A stretch of 64,000 nucleotides of DNA from NCBI RefSeq assembly GCF_002940665.1, contig NZ_MIGY01000001.1, positions 558,001 to 622,000 of the forward strand, in the 5' to 3' direction. The notes below the pieces were generated by a model, which was not told the DNA's origin, made no database searches, and worked only from the letters and a program-made list of their open reading frames with translations. Shown piece by piece: positions 10,871 through 19,616 of this stretch. The DNA is from Xanthomonas arboricola (GTDB taxonomy: Bacteria > Pseudomonadota > Gammaproteobacteria > Xanthomonadales > Xanthomonadaceae). Positions within the stretch are counted from its first letter, which is position 1, and each line of letters begins with the position of its first letter. Position numbers and translations under genes: made by a program.

Positions 10871-11083
10871 ATGAGCGAGCATAGCCATCTTGTTTGCGTT
10901 GACGAAGGGTTACGCAAGCTCTTTGTTTATCGCGTCAGTGCGGAAGGAAAAAAAACCTTGCTGACTGATGTTGCTCTTCCATCTGAGCAGGGCTGGTCAA
11001 TCGACCTAGAACATATTGCAAAGCAACTAGGCGAGAACTTACTCATGGACTCCCCTGCGGCGCGACGGCTTTTGGAAATCTGA
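10871..11083 (+). CDS. Small protein after the RHS tip; candidate immunity protein
   Basis: 70 residues, beginning one base after the RHS stop codon, so almost certainly translated from the same message. I recognise no family. It is acidic and soluble with no signal peptide (DEGLRKLFVYRVSAEGKK, then LEHIAKQLGENLLMDSPAARRLLEI). Its AT-rich composition matches the RHS tip. Position and size fit a cognate immunity protein. It could also be an unrelated hypothetical. Confidence 0.6.
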   Translation: MSEHSHLVCVDEGLRKLFVYRVSAEGKKTLLTDVALPSEQGWSIDLEHIAKQLGENLLMDSPAARRLLEI

Positions 11084-11383
11084 AACTGAGGCTGCACAAG
11101 GAAGCGCAGACGAAAACCGCTTGTCGTGCACTTAGTGATCGGGGCCGCCATCTTTGGCCCCGGAGCATAGTTAAGCTAAAGCAAAACTCGCATGGGACCC
11201 AACAAGAAAATTTTCCAATCAAGCCGGAATAGATAATCTTTTACACAGCAGTTGCGAAGCAATCATGATTTTTCTCTGGCAACTCGCAGCCGGCTCTTTT
11301 ATTCCTCAGCCTGACCAGACATCCTTGTCGAAAGACCACAGGGCAGTTGACATCCCACACAACCAGTAGCAACCTCTGCCTCA

Positions 11384-11442
11384 AGGAGCGTAGAAACTCC
11401 TCTCATAGCGGTACCCACCTCCGTCAAACCGGTGGGTTTTTT
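11384..11442 (+). terminator. Double hairpin ending in an intrinsic terminator
   Basis: A small AGGAG/CTCCT hairpin (11384-11401) is followed by ACCCACC/GGTGGGT (11413-11419 with 11431-11437) and six T. It may end the RHS operon, which stops 330 bases earlier. It could instead be the 3' end of a small RNA lying in 11084-11442. A weak GGGGCC/GGCCCC dyad is at 11141-11161. Confidence 0.75.
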
Positions 11443-11479
11443 GTGCCTGCTTGCAGGCGCAAGCCGACGCGATGCCTGC

Positions 11480-11579
11480 GTCGGGAGGGCGGCTAATACA
11501 ACACTCCTTCGGGAGGAATACGCCCGCCGGCTATGAGCGGTTTCTAACCTCCCGACATCCCGTCGCCGGCCGGCGACGG
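11480..11579 (+). promoter_or_regulatory. Structured leader upstream of the SymE-like gene
   Basis: A long-range 9-bp stem (GTCGGGAGG 11480-11488 with CCTCCCGAC 11548-11556) encloses a CTCC-UUCG-GGAG tetraloop hairpin (11504-11515) and possible GGCG/CGCC pairing. It is followed at once by a perfect 20-bp palindrome (11560-11579). The element ends 20 bases before the AAGGAGG ribosome site of the leader ORF, so it is well placed to control translation. I do not recognise it as a named RNA family. Confidence 0.6.
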
Positions 11580-11606
11580 TGCCTGTTCTTCGAAGGAGGC
11601 GTTGTC

Positions 11607-11675
11607 ATGACAGATGCATCGGTATTGGCTGGTGGGCGTCATCGCCCCGTGGTGCTGGCGGAGGTGAGGCGATGA
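11607..11675 (+). CDS. 22-codon leader ORF coupled to the SymE-like gene
   Basis: ATG at 11607 has a near-perfect AAGGAGG seven to eight bases upstream. The ORF encodes a 22-residue peptide (MTDASVLAGGRHRPVVLAEV plus two residues). Its stop overlaps the symE-like start in the ATGA arrangement at 11672-11675, so translation of the two is likely coupled. The peptide resembles no known domain. Its role may be to deliver ribosomes to the toxin start. Confidence 0.6.
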   Translation: MTDASVLAGGRHRPVVLAEVRR

Positions 11676-12067
11676 GCCGGGTGAAGTCTCCAAGCTCCAA
11701 ACGGCCCAAATTGAATGCCAAGCGCGCCGCTGCCGCCAAGCGGGCAGCCACGCCGGTAAAGGACGCACAGCCCATGCAGCTGGTGCCATCGCCCACGTTC
11801 GATGTGGACAACCTCGCCTTCGACCGTCGCCACAAACCTCGCGTGGACGATCTGCCGCCGCGACCACCGCGCAAGGCGCGCACGCCCACGCGCTGCACGG
11901 TGGGCTATGCGTTCTACGATGCCGAGCCGGGCCGGCCGCACAGCCAGCGCATTCCGAGCGTGCGCTTGCGCGGGCTGTGGCTGGAGCAGTTGGGGTTTGC
12001 GGTTGGGTGCAAGCTGCAGATCACGGCGCGTGCGGGCGAGTTGGTAGTGACGGTGGTGGAGCGCTGA
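11672..12067 (+). CDS. SymE-like type I toxin family protein
   Basis: 131 residues. The first 70 are basic and low-complexity (SKRPKLNAKRAAAAKRAA). The last 55 form the SymE/AbrB-like swapped-hairpin fold: TRCTVGYAFYDAEPGR, then RIPSVRLRGLWLEQLGF, then VGCKLQITARAGELVVTVVE. In E. coli SymE is an SOS-induced toxin repressed by the antisense RNA SymR. I see no antisense promoter by eye. Alternative upstream starts exist in the open frame, but ATG 11672 has GAGGTGAGG upstream and overlaps the leader ORF. SymE homologues often lie near RHS genes, as here. Confidence 0.8.
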   Translation: MSRVKSPSSKRPKLNAKRAAAAKRAATPVKDAQPMQLVPSPTFDVDNLAFDRRHKPRVDDLPPRPPRKARTPTRCTVGYAFYDAEPGRPHSQRIPSVRLRGLWLEQLGFAVGCKLQITARAGELVVTVVER

Positions 12068-12169
12068 GCTGGGTTTTGGGTGCGGTTGTTGTCTGCAAGC
12101 CCCGGCGTGGGGGCGTCATGGGTAAAGCCCTCGCGCCCGGGTGCGCTCCTACGGGAGTGCGGTTGGTGG

Positions 12170-13504
12170 TTAGCGATGGAAGGCGAGTGTTGCGATGACG
12201 CCGCGCTGCTGGCCTGGGCGCACGCTGACGCGCCAGCCGTACAGGTCGCATAGCCGGCTGACGATCGACAGGCCGATGCCGCCGCCTTGCGAGTGGCCGG
12301 CGTGAGTGCCGCGGTAGCCGCGCTGAAACAGTTTGGCGGCGTCTTCCTCGCTCAGGCCGGGGCCGGAGTCGATCACTTCCACCGCATCGCCGAGCACGCG
12401 CACGCGTACCTGGCCGTCCTGGGTGTACTTGACCGCATTGCCGATCAGGTTGCCCAGCGCCACCGACAAGGCGGCTTCGGGCGCGTCGATGACCAGGTCG
12501 CGCTCGCCTTCCAGCAGCAGCTCCAGCGGCTTGCCGCCGAGCTGGGCGCGGTGCGCGTCGACCAGCTGTTCGGCCACCTTGGCGACATTGCTGCTGCCCT
12601 GCCCGCGTTCGTTGCGCGAGAGCAGCAGCAGCGAGCCGATCAGGTCGCTACACTGCAGCTCGGCGCGCTGGATGCGCTGCAGGCGCTGCAGCATCTTTTC
12701 GTCGAGATTGGGCTTGGTGAGCAGCAGTTCGGTGGCACCGCGGATCACCGCCAGCGGGGTGCGCAGCTCGTGGCTGACGTCGGCGTTGAATTCGCGGTCG
12801 CGCTGCACCACTTCGGTGAGGCGGGCAGAGTAATCGTCCAGCGCTTCGGCCAGCTGGCCCACCTCGTCGTCCGGGAAGTGCGCGGCCAGCGGCTTGGGCT
12901 CGCTGGTGCCCCCTCGGTAGGCGCGCAGGCGTGCAGCCAGGTCCGATACCGGGCGCATGACCTTGGATGCGGACCACCAGCCGATCAACAGCGAAAAGCC
13001 GCTGAACACCAGCACCGACAGCATCAAGGTGCGCTTGAGCTGGATCTCGCCCTTGATGGTCTGGGTCATGTCATAGGCGAGGAAGAACCACTCGCTCGGC
13101 GTCTTGCGCACCGCCAGCTTGTACGAATACGCGTTGCCGTTTTCGTCCACGCCGGAGATGGTGTGGATGCCGTCCGGGAACTGGTACCACTCCGGCTGTT
13201 CCAGCCGCAGCGCCTCGAACTTGTCGCTCTTGACCACCCGCCCGCGCATCTGCTGCACCGGCAGATCGGGGTTACGCAGCGGGTCGGAATAGAAGCGCTG
13301 CGCAAAGGCGTCGATATTGCGGTTCATCACGTCTTCCACCAACTGGTTTTCCACGCGCGAGCGCGCCCAGTTGGTGGCGAAGGCGAACAGCGTGGTCAGG
13401 CAGAAACCCAACAACACGAACGACAGAATGATGCGGCTGCGCAGGCGCCGCCGGTAGCGGCCGCGCCTGCGGGCGGGCCGCGCGCCGTTATTGCTTTCAG
13501 GCAT
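12170..13504 (-). CDS. colS: ColS/VgrS-type sensor histidine kinase
   Basis: 444 residues. TM1 is about 24-44, a periplasmic loop about 45-158, TM2 about 159-178, then HAMP, HisKA with His245 (SHELRTPL) and HATPase_c (NAVKYTQDG, DSGPGLSEED, GGIGLSIV). The loop carries an ExxE motif, Glu102-Glu105 (LEQPEWY), the type used for ferric iron or zinc sensing in ColS/VgrS proteins. The start overlaps the end of colR by 8 bases, so the two form an operon. Naming as ColS follows overall resemblance and partner; the Xanthomonas literature also uses VgrS for this family. Confidence 0.9.
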   Translation of the reverse strand: MPESNNGARPARRRGRYRRRLRSRIILSFVLLGFCLTTLFAFATNWARSRVENQLVEDVMNRNIDAFAQRFYSDPLRNPDLPVQQMRGRVVKSDKFEALRLEQPEWYQFPDGIHTISGVDENGNAYSYKLAVRKTPSEWFFLAYDMTQTIKGEIQLKRTLMLSVLVFSGFSLLIGWWSASKVMRPVSDLAARLRAYRGGTSEPKPLAAHFPDDEVGQLAEALDDYSARLTEVVQRDREFNADVSHELRTPLAVIRGATELLLTKPNLDEKMLQRLQRIQRAELQCSDLIGSLLLLSRNERGQGSSNVAKVAEQLVDAHRAQLGGKPLELLLEGERDLVIDAPEAALSVALGNLIGNAVKYTQDGQVRVRVLGDAVEVIDSGPGLSEEDAAKLFQRGYRGTHAGHSQGGGIGLSIVSRLCDLYGWRVSVRPGQQRGVIATLAFHR

Positions 13505-14174
13505 CGGGCGAGGCGATGCGGTAGCCGATGCCGTGACGGGTCTGGATCATCGGCACATCGAAAGGCTTGTCGACCACCGCACGCAGGCCGTGGATATGCA
13601 CGCGCAGCGAGTCCGAATCGGGCAGCTCCTCGCCCCAGACGCGGGTTTCCAGTTCCTGGCGGGTGACCACGGCCGGCGAGGCTTCCATCAGCGACTGCAG
13701 GATCTTCAAGGCAGTGGGGTTAAGCTGCAGCAGCTTGCCGCGGCGACGCACTTCCAGCGTGTCCAGGTTGTATTCCAGATCGCCGGTTTCCAGCACGCGG
13801 GTGTGCACGCCCTTGCCACGACGCGACAGCGCGTTGAGCCGGACCTCCACTTCCTGCAGCGCGAACGGCTTGATCAGGTAGTCGTCCGCGCCGGAGTCGA
13901 AACCGGCCAACTTGTTGTCCAGCGAATCGCGTGCGGTGAGCATCAGCACCGGTGTCTGCTTGCGCGCTTCGTTGCGCAGCTTGCGACACACCTCGATGCC
14001 ATCCATGCCGGGCAGGTTGAGGTCGAGCACGATGGCGTCGAACTCGTGCACCACGGCCAAGTGCAGACCGGTCACGCCGTCGGCGGCAAAGTCCACCGTG
14101 TGGCCGCGGTCTTCGAGATAGTCGCCCAGATTGGCGGCGATATCGCTGTTGTCTTCGATTACTAGAATTCGCAC
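13497..14174 (-). CDS. colR: ColR/VgrR-type OmpR-family response regulator
   Basis: 225 residues. The receiver domain has acidic pocket ED (7-8), phospho-acceptor Asp51 (IVLDLNLPGMDG) and Lys near 101 (LIKPF). A winged-helix trans_reg_C domain is in the second half (SDSLRVHIHGLRAVVDKP, then IQTRHGIGYRI). It is the partner of the downstream kinase. ColRS systems regulate the envelope, metal tolerance, stress responses and virulence functions in Xanthomonas and Pseudomonas. The next gene upstream on the same strand is the small exported protein, 90 bases away. Confidence 0.92.
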   Translation of the reverse strand: MRILVIEDNSDIAANLGDYLEDRGHTVDFAADGVTGLHLAVVHEFDAIVLDLNLPGMDGIEVCRKLRNEARKQTPVLMLTARDSLDNKLAGFDSGADDYLIKPFALQEVEVRLNALSRRGKGVHTRVLETGDLEYNLDTLEVRRRGKLLQLNPTALKILQSLMEASPAVVTRQELETRVWGEELPDSDSLRVHIHGLRAVVDKPFDVPMIQTRHGIGYRIASPDA

Positions 14175-14264
14175 TGGAACCTCATTGGTTAAGCTGTTTT
14201 TAGCGCTGGCGCCGAGAAATGTCGTCCTGACTCACCGTCGTCTGACGGCAACACTCGGCGGCGG

Positions 14265-14642
14265 TCATACCCTGTCTGCTACTCGTCTGCGAACCAGATG
14301 CACGCGCGCGCCGGCAATTGGCCGACCATCTTCGCCTGCCTTGATCAAAATCTGGGTGACGGGCTCCTGATCACCATGCAACGCTGCGCGCTGGTCCGGC
14401 TGCAGCACGACGACGTCCGGCTGCGCCTCCAATGCGGCATGGTTGCGATCGGGTACCGCTGTCACCTTAGCGCGCTCATCCTGACTGATCTCGGAGTGCT
14501 TCTCGCTTTTGTGCAGATCGCTACGCACCTGCTCCGCCGGGGGCTTGAGCTGCATGTCGCCACCGACCGCCGCTGCGCAGGCGGAGGTGATCAGCAAACC
14601 GATCACGCCGAACAGCATCGCGATGCTGACTTGCCTTGCCAT
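14265..14642 (-). CDS. Small exported protein, unknown function
   Basis: 125 residues from ATG 14642, which has an ideal AAGGAGG upstream; the frame extends further back but lacks such a site. An N-terminal signal sequence (LFGVIGLLITSACAAA) is followed by a hydrophilic, charged chain without further membrane segments. The Cys could be lipidated, but the box TSAC lacks the usual Leu at -3. No family is recognised. It is encoded just upstream of colR in the same direction, so it may be co-transcribed or part of the ColRS regulon. Confidence 0.7.
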   Translation of the reverse strand: MARQVSIAMLFGVIGLLITSACAAAVGGDMQLKPPAEQVRSDLHKSEKHSEISQDERAKVTAVPDRNHAALEAQPDVVVLQPDQRAALHGDQEPVTQILIKAGEDGRPIAGARVHLVRRRVADRV

Positions 14643-14722
14643 GCCGACGCCTCCTTGTGTGCCTGAGCGATTTAACATCAGCGAATGTAGACGCGAAGCC
14701 TGGGGGCAGCAAGCCGCCACAT

Positions 14723-14755
14723 AAAAAGGCCCAAGTGCGACAACGCACCTGGGCC
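14723..14755 (-). terminator. Intrinsic terminator downstream of rimK
   Basis: A hairpin (GGCCCA-A-GTGCG / CGCAC-C-TGGGCC, ACAA loop, 14728-14755) has a T-run on its minus-strand 3' side (14723-14727). It lies 114 bases after the rimK stop and before the small exported protein. Confidence 0.85.
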
Positions 14756-14868
14756 AAAAGTTCATCCCGATCACCGTCACTGCCGAGAGCGGAGCCACGG
14801 TCGGATGAGGCTAGCGAGGAAAGGATTAGATTTTTGTTAAATTTTCGATAACAAAGTTGGTGGCCCGA

Positions 14869-15744
14869 TCAGCGGATCGAGTGCTCCAGGTGCTGGATGA
14901 TCGCCGCCGCCACATCCACTTCGCAGACCCCTTCCACCCCTTCCAGTCCGGGGGTCGAATTGACCTCGAGCACCAACGGCCCGCGCCGGGAACGGATCAG
15001 GTCCACACCGGCCACCGCCAGGCCCAGCGCGCGTGCCGAACGTACCGCGACGTCCTGCTCCTGCTCGGTGGCCTGGGCTACCGCGGCACTGCCGCCCAGA
15101 TGCAGGTTGGAACGAAAGTCGCCCTCGGCCGCCTGCCGGCGCATGGCGGCAACGACCCGGTCGCCGACCACGAAGCAGCGCAGGTCCGCCCCCTCCGCTT
15201 CGCCGATGAACTCCTGCACGATGAAGTTGGCGTATAGCCCGCGCAGCGCCTCGACCACGCCGCGCGAGGCGCTTGCTTTCTCGGTCAAGATCACTCCCGC
15301 GCCCTGCGCGCCTTCGTTCAACTTCACCACATGCGGCGGCGGGCCGAGCATCGACAGCAGGTCCTGGGTGTCGTCCGGGTTGTCGCCGAACACGGTCACC
15401 GGCATGTCGATGCCTTGCGCGGCCAGCAACTGATGCGCGCGCAACTTGTCGCGCGAGCGCAGGATGGCGTCGGACGGGTTGGGCGTGTAGGTGCCCATGA
15501 ATTCGAGCTGGCGCAACACGGCGGTGGCATAGCGCGTGACCGAGGCGCCGATGCGCGGGATCACCGCGTCGAATCCGGTGATCGGCTTGCCCTTGTAGTG
15601 CAGGCTAAAACCGTCGGCGGCGATACGCATGTAGCAGCGCAGCGGGTCGAGGATGCGCACGGTGTGGCCACGCTTGCGCCCGGCCTCGATGAGCCGCCGG
15701 GTCGAATACAACTTGCTGTTGCGGGAAAGAATGGCGATCTTCAT
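14869..15744 (-). CDS. rimK: RimK-family ATP-grasp ligase
   Basis: 291 residues from ATG 15744 (MKIAILSRN). RimK adds glutamates to the C-terminus of ribosomal protein S6. The N-terminal pre-ATP-grasp domain holds [16 protein letters not shown], and [13 protein letters not shown] marks the hinge. The ATP-grasp part shows [20 protein letters not shown] and the metal-binding [11 protein letters not shown]. Length and motifs match bacterial RimK of about 300 residues. A further in-frame extension to 15846 lacks RimK similarity and was not used. Confidence 0.9.
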   Translation of the reverse strand: MKIAILSRNSKLYSTRRLIEAGRKRGHTVRILDPLRCYMRIAADGFSLHYKGKPITGFDAVIPRIGASVTRYATAVLRQLEFMGTYTPNPSDAILRSRDKLRAHQLLAAQGIDMPVTVFGDNPDDTQDLLSMLGPPPHVVKLNEGAQGAGVILTEKASASRGVVEALRGLYANFIVQEFIGEAEGADLRCFVVGDRVVAAMRRQAAEGDFRSNLHLGGSAAVAQATEQEQDVAVRSARALGLAVAGVDLIRSRRGPLVLEVNSTPGLEGVEGVCEVDVAAAIIQHLEHSIR

Positions 15745-16258
15745 CGCGGCAGGTGTACGGCGCGGCCTGGACATGGTCGGAGTCTGATGACGGAGTGACC
15801 CAAGTCCGTAGGTCTGCCGGTCGATTGCACACGCGGGCAGCGTCACGGCCCTGCACGTTGCGTTCGACGGGTGTGCGACGGCCCCGAGAATGGGAGCTGG
15901 AGCGACGCAGCAAGGCAGCTGTCACACTGCATGCGCTGCGCGGCTTCGACGGCCTGGATGCTAGCAGGGCGGCTGCGCAGCACTCAAGCGCGTGCGTACG
16001 TCGGCGCAGGTGATGTACGACGCAGGATGTGTGGCGGCGGTCGCGCAGACAACGCAGCAGACGTGCCCGATTCGACGCATCAGATCCGCGTCGGCGCGCT
16101 CGTCGCCGGTGTCTGCGCCAGAAAGAATGATTGGCGACCGCGCGCGGCGTCGACCGCCCTCACGCCGCCCCCCTGTCGTCATGACGCAGTTTGCACAGCT
16201 GAACCCGCAATGCTTGAGCTCCCTCAATGCCGGCATGCCGGCGCACCCGAGACTCTCA
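15745..16258. other. Divergent intergenic region, rimK-glgX
   Basis: About 510 bases between divergent genes. Open frames exist on both strands, but none shows a recognisable protein pattern, RBS or conserved motif. The true glgX start may lie at one of two earlier in-frame ATGs in this stretch (16181, 16235). Promoters for both genes must be here; I see no clear -10/-35 pair. Confidence 0.5.
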
Positions 16259-18397
16259 ATGCGACGTCCAGCAAGCGCGGCTTACGCCAACCCCTCCCGC
16301 ATCCGCCAAGGACGCCCGTTTCCGCGCGGCGCCGTCTTCGATGGCCAGGGCACCAATTTTGCGTTGTTTTCCGCGCACGCCACGCGCGTGGAACTGTGCC
16401 TGTTCGACGAACAGGGCACCGAAGTGCGGGTGGATCTTCCGGAATACACCAACGAGATCTGGCACGGCTACCTGCCCGACGTCAAACCCGGCCAGCGCTA
16501 CGGTTACCGTGTGCATGGCCCGTATGAGCCGACCGAAGGCCACCGCTTCAATCACAACAAGCTGTTGATGGACCCCTACGCGCGCGAGATGGATGGCGAC
16601 CTGATCTGGGCAGACGAACTCTACGGCTACACCGTGGGTCACCCCGATGGCGATCTGAGCTTCGACGAGCGCGACAGCGCGCCGTTCATGCCCAAGTGTG
16701 TGGTGGTCGAAGACACCTACGACTGGGAAGACGACGCGCGCCTGCTCACGCCGTGGAACGAGACGGTGATCTACGAGACCCATGTGCGTGGCTACACCAT
16801 GCGCAACCCGCAGGTACCCGAAGCCGTGCGCGGCACCTTTGCCGGCCTGGCACAGCCGCAGGTGCTGCAATACATCAAGGACCTGGGCATCACTGCGGTG
16901 GAGCTGTTGCCGGTGCATGCGTACCTGGACGACCAGCACCTGCTGGACAAGGACCTGCGCAATTACTGGGGCTACAACACCATCGGCTTCTTCGCGCTGA
17001 AGTCGCGCTACCTGTCCAGCGGACATCGCGACGAATTCCGCGACATGGTCAAGGCCCTACACAAGCAGGGCCTGGAAGTGATCCTGGACGTTGTCTACAA
17101 CCATACCGCCGAAGGCAGCGAGCTGGGGCCAACGCTGTCGTTCAAGGGCATCGACAATGCCAGCTATTATCGCCTTGCCGAAGACAAGCGTTACTACATC
17201 AACGATACCGGCACCGGCAATACGCTCAACCTGAGCAACTCGCGGGTGATCCAGTTCGTCAACGACTCGCTGCGCTACTGGGCCGGCGAGATGCATGTGG
17301 ATGGGTTTCGCTTCGATCTGGCAACGATCCTGGGACGCGAGCCGAGCGGTTTCGACCAGCGTGGCGGTTTCCTGGATGCCTGCAACCAGGATCCGTTGCT
17401 GTCGGAGGTCAAGTTGATTGCCGAACCCTGGGACTGCGGCCCCGGCGGCTATCAGGTCGGTCACTTTCCGCCAGGTTGGTCGGAATGGAACGACAAGTTC
17501 CGCGACAATGCGCGCGAATTCTGGAAGGGCGAGGACGGCAAGCTGGCCGAGTTCGCCACCCGCTTTACCGGCTCGGCCGATCTGTTCGATCGTCGCGGCC
17601 GCCGCCCGTGGGCATCGGTCAACTTCATCACCGCGCACGATGGATTCACCCTGCGCGACCTGGTGAGCTACAACGAAAAGCACAACATCGCCAATGGCGA
17701 GGACAATCGCGACGGTTCGTCCAACGATGGTTCCTGCAATTACGGCGAAGAAGGCGACACCGATAACGCGGACGTGCTGCAGATCCGCGAGCGGCAGATG
17801 AAAAACCTGCTCGCCACGCTGCTGCTCTCGCAGGGTACGCCGATGATGCTTGCCGGTGACGAGCGTGCACAGTCGCAAGGCGGCAACAACAACACCTATT
17901 GCCAGGACAACGAAATCACCTGGCTGGACTGGGAAAACGACCCCACCGATGGCCGCCTGACCGACTTCGTCAAGGCGCTGACGCAGTTGCGCAAGCGCTA
18001 CCCGATCCTGTCGCGCGGCCGCTTCCTCAACGGCCAGTACAACGAAGAAGCGGGCCTGCGCGATCTCACCTGGCTCAATCCGGGCGGCACCGAAATGGAC
18101 GATGCGCACTGGACCGATGCCGGCGCGCGCTCGGTGGGGCTGCTGCTGGAAGGCAAGGCACAGACCTCCGGCGTCAAGGAACTGGCCAACGACGCCACCT
18201 TGTTGATCGTCATCAACGCCTACCACGAAGGCGTGACCTTCACCCTGCCCTCGGCCGACGAACCGGTGCACTGGAAGTTGGCGCTCTCGACCGACGACGC
18301 CCTGGAAGTGGACATGATGCCGGCCGGCGCCAGCGAATTCCTGGCCCCGCCGCGCAGCGTGTCGGTGTTCGAGTGCAAGAACGACCAGTCATCCTGA
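16259..18397 (+). CDS. glgX: Glycogen debranching enzyme GlgX
   Basis: GH13 isoamylase-type enzyme that removes alpha-1,6 branches from phosphorylase-limit glycogen. The N-terminal CBM48 domain holds PFPRGAVFDGQGTNFALFSAHA. The catalytic barrel shows the four GH13 motifs: DVVYNH, DGFRFDLA (nucleophile Asp), LIAEPWD (acid/base Glu) and ITAHDGFT (transition-state Asp). The 712 residues from ATG 16259 match the family. In-frame ATGs at 16235 and 16181 are alternatives, none with a strong RBS. A strong terminator follows 15 bases after the stop. Confidence 0.93.
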   Translation: MRRPASAAYANPSRIRQGRPFPRGAVFDGQGTNFALFSAHATRVELCLFDEQGTEVRVDLPEYTNEIWHGYLPDVKPGQRYGYRVHGPYEPTEGHRFNHNKLLMDPYAREMDGDLIWADELYGYTVGHPDGDLSFDERDSAPFMPKCVVVEDTYDWEDDARLLTPWNETVIYETHVRGYTMRNPQVPEAVRGTFAGLAQPQVLQYIKDLGITAVELLPVHAYLDDQHLLDKDLRNYWGYNTIGFFALKSRYLSSGHRDEFRDMVKALHKQGLEVILDVVYNHTAEGSELGPTLSFKGIDNASYYRLAEDKRYYINDTGTGNTLNLSNSRVIQFVNDSLRYWAGEMHVDGFRFDLATILGREPSGFDQRGGFLDACNQDPLLSEVKLIAEPWDCGPGGYQVGHFPPGWSEWNDKFRDNAREFWKGEDGKLAEFATRFTGSADLFDRRGRRPWASVNFITAHDGFTLRDLVSYNEKHNIANGEDNRDGSSNDGSCNYGEEGDTDNADVLQIRERQMKNLLATLLLSQGTPMMLAGDERAQSQGGNNNTYCQDNEITWLDWENDPTDGRLTDFVKALTQLRKRYPILSRGRFLNGQYNEEAGLRDLTWLNPGGTEMDDAHWTDAGARSVGLLLEGKAQTSGVKELANDATLLIVINAYHEGVTFTLPSADEPVHWKLALSTDDALEVDMMPAGASEFLAPPRSVSVFECKNDQSS

Positions 18398-18411
18398 CGC
18401 GGTGACACGAA

Positions 18412-18452
18412 CTCGCGGCCCGCCGGATTTCCGGCAGGCCGCGAGTTTTTTT
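18412..18452 (+). terminator. Intrinsic terminator of glgX
   Basis: A 9-bp stem CTCGCGGCC/GGCCGCGAG (18412-18420 with 18437-18445) with an inner CCGG pair is followed by seven T. The following 18453-18748 stretch contains no gene I can support. Confidence 0.95.
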
Positions 18453-18748
18453 ATTGCTTCGATATGTGCGCCGGATGCTTCGGCGTGAACAGGATCCACG
18501 CCACCGATCCGTGGATGCCGACGCTGCAGGTCGTGTGCGGCGACAGCCTTGCCGGTGATATCCAGACGCTACATCGCGCGCGGGGCGAGCAGAATCGCCG
18601 CTGGCGCTGACGCAATCGCAGATGGGCTTCACGCCTTGCCGGCGAAACAGCCCGGAGCTGCAGCTGATATCAGTGATGTGTCAGGCGATGCGGGGCAGCG
18701 CACTACGCATCGGGTTGTCATTCAACCCGACCTTGAATACGCGAAAAC

Positions 18749-19141
18749 TCAGCCTGGATAGAGGGGGAATCGCTTATCCGGATGGTTGGCCTTCCATTCC
18801 TTGTAAGAGCTGGTGCCTTCCCATGCCTTGAACGCGCGCGGGGTGCGACCACGCCCGGACCAGGTTTCGCCGGAATGCGGAATCCAGTATTTGGCCACCA
18901 CGTCACCCGTGGACGACAGCGGCCCCTTGGATTTGCCGGTCATCGCCAGTGAGGCGATCTGGGACTTCTGCTTGGCATTGAAGCGGCTGCCGAACTGGGT
19001 CAGCACCTCGACCACCTGGTCGAACGCTTCCAGCGTCTGGGCATACTTCAGCTGGGCTTCTTCCTGCTCGAGCTTGCGCAGCTCTTCCAGCAATTGGGCT
19101 TTGGCGGCGGCAGAGGGTGAAGCGGGCGGAACCTGGCGCAT
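18749..19141 (-). CDS. H-NS-family nucleoid protein
   Basis: 130 residues from ATG 19141. The N-terminal half is a coiled-coil oligomerisation region (LLEELRKLEQEEAQLKYAQ). The C-terminal half has the H-NS DNA-binding signature: KYWIPHSGETWSGRGRTPRAF, with the T-W-S-G-R-G-R core that binds the minor groove. Such proteins silence AT-rich, foreign genes, and the accessory DNA in this window is a plausible target. No clear Shine-Dalgarno precedes the ATG, and a TTG two codons upstream is possible. Xanthomonas has several H-NS-like proteins (Xrv group); I cannot say which this is. Confidence 0.85.
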   Translation of the reverse strand: MRQVPPASPSAAAKAQLLEELRKLEQEEAQLKYAQTLEAFDQVVEVLTQFGSRFNAKQKSQIASLAMTGKSKGPLSSTGDVVAKYWIPHSGETWSGRGRTPRAFKAWEGTSSYKEWKANHPDKRFPLYPG

Positions 19142-19229
19142 TGGCAAAACTGAGGTTGAAAGGGTCAGCGAGTATTGCCGTTGCGCCGGCTAGCGTAAAG
19201 CGGCAGGGCACGCCCGGGCCTTGCTGCGC

Positions 19230-19616
19230 TCAGCGATGGCGCAGCAAGGCATGCTCGCGCGCCATGGTCAGCACCGGCCCGATGCGCCCGGCCCGGACCA
19301 GTTCGCGGCAGTGCTTGCCGACGAACTCGACCCTCGGCGCCGAAAACCACTGAATCACCCGATCCAGCTCGCCGGCGTTGATGGACCAGGCGTGGCAGAC
19401 CGCCTCGCCCAGCTCTTCCACGCCCACCAGCCCAAGCTCGCGGATCTGCTCGGAATCCAGCGCAAACATCTCCAGCACCTTGCTTGCATCGTCCGGCGTG
19501 CCGTACCCAAAACGCATCTGCTCTGCGCAGCAACCACTTGAGGCTGCACGCGCGGATTCGGCGCGCCGTATGTCCTTGAGAAGTGCGCCGATGAGTTGGG
19601 GATGCGTGGTCGTCAT
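19230..19616 (-). CDS. Conserved-type hypothetical protein
   Basis: 128 residues from ATG 19616 (MTTTHPQLIG). No signal peptide or membrane helix; mostly helical character (DASKVLEMFALDSEQIREL, then ELGEAVCHAWSINAGELDRVIQWF). A Cys-Cys pair lies near residue 26. No family is recognised. GC-rich codon use matches core genes, which argues for a real gene. It runs in the same direction as the H-NS gene 89 bases downstream. Confidence 0.6.
   Translation of the reverse strand: MTTTHPQLIGALLKDIRRAESARAASSGCCAEQMRFGYGTPDDASKVLEMFALDSEQIRELGLVGVEELGEAVCHAWSINAGELDRVIQWFSAPRVEFVGKHCRELVRAGRIGPVLTMAREHALLRHR

Noticed and set aside
12287..13666. 459-codon plus-strand frame opposite colS/colR
   Set aside because: Shadow of the kinase gene with low-complexity translation.
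17057..18271. 404-codon minus-strand frame opposite glgX
   Set aside because: Runs fully inside glgX, whose catalytic motifs are intact.
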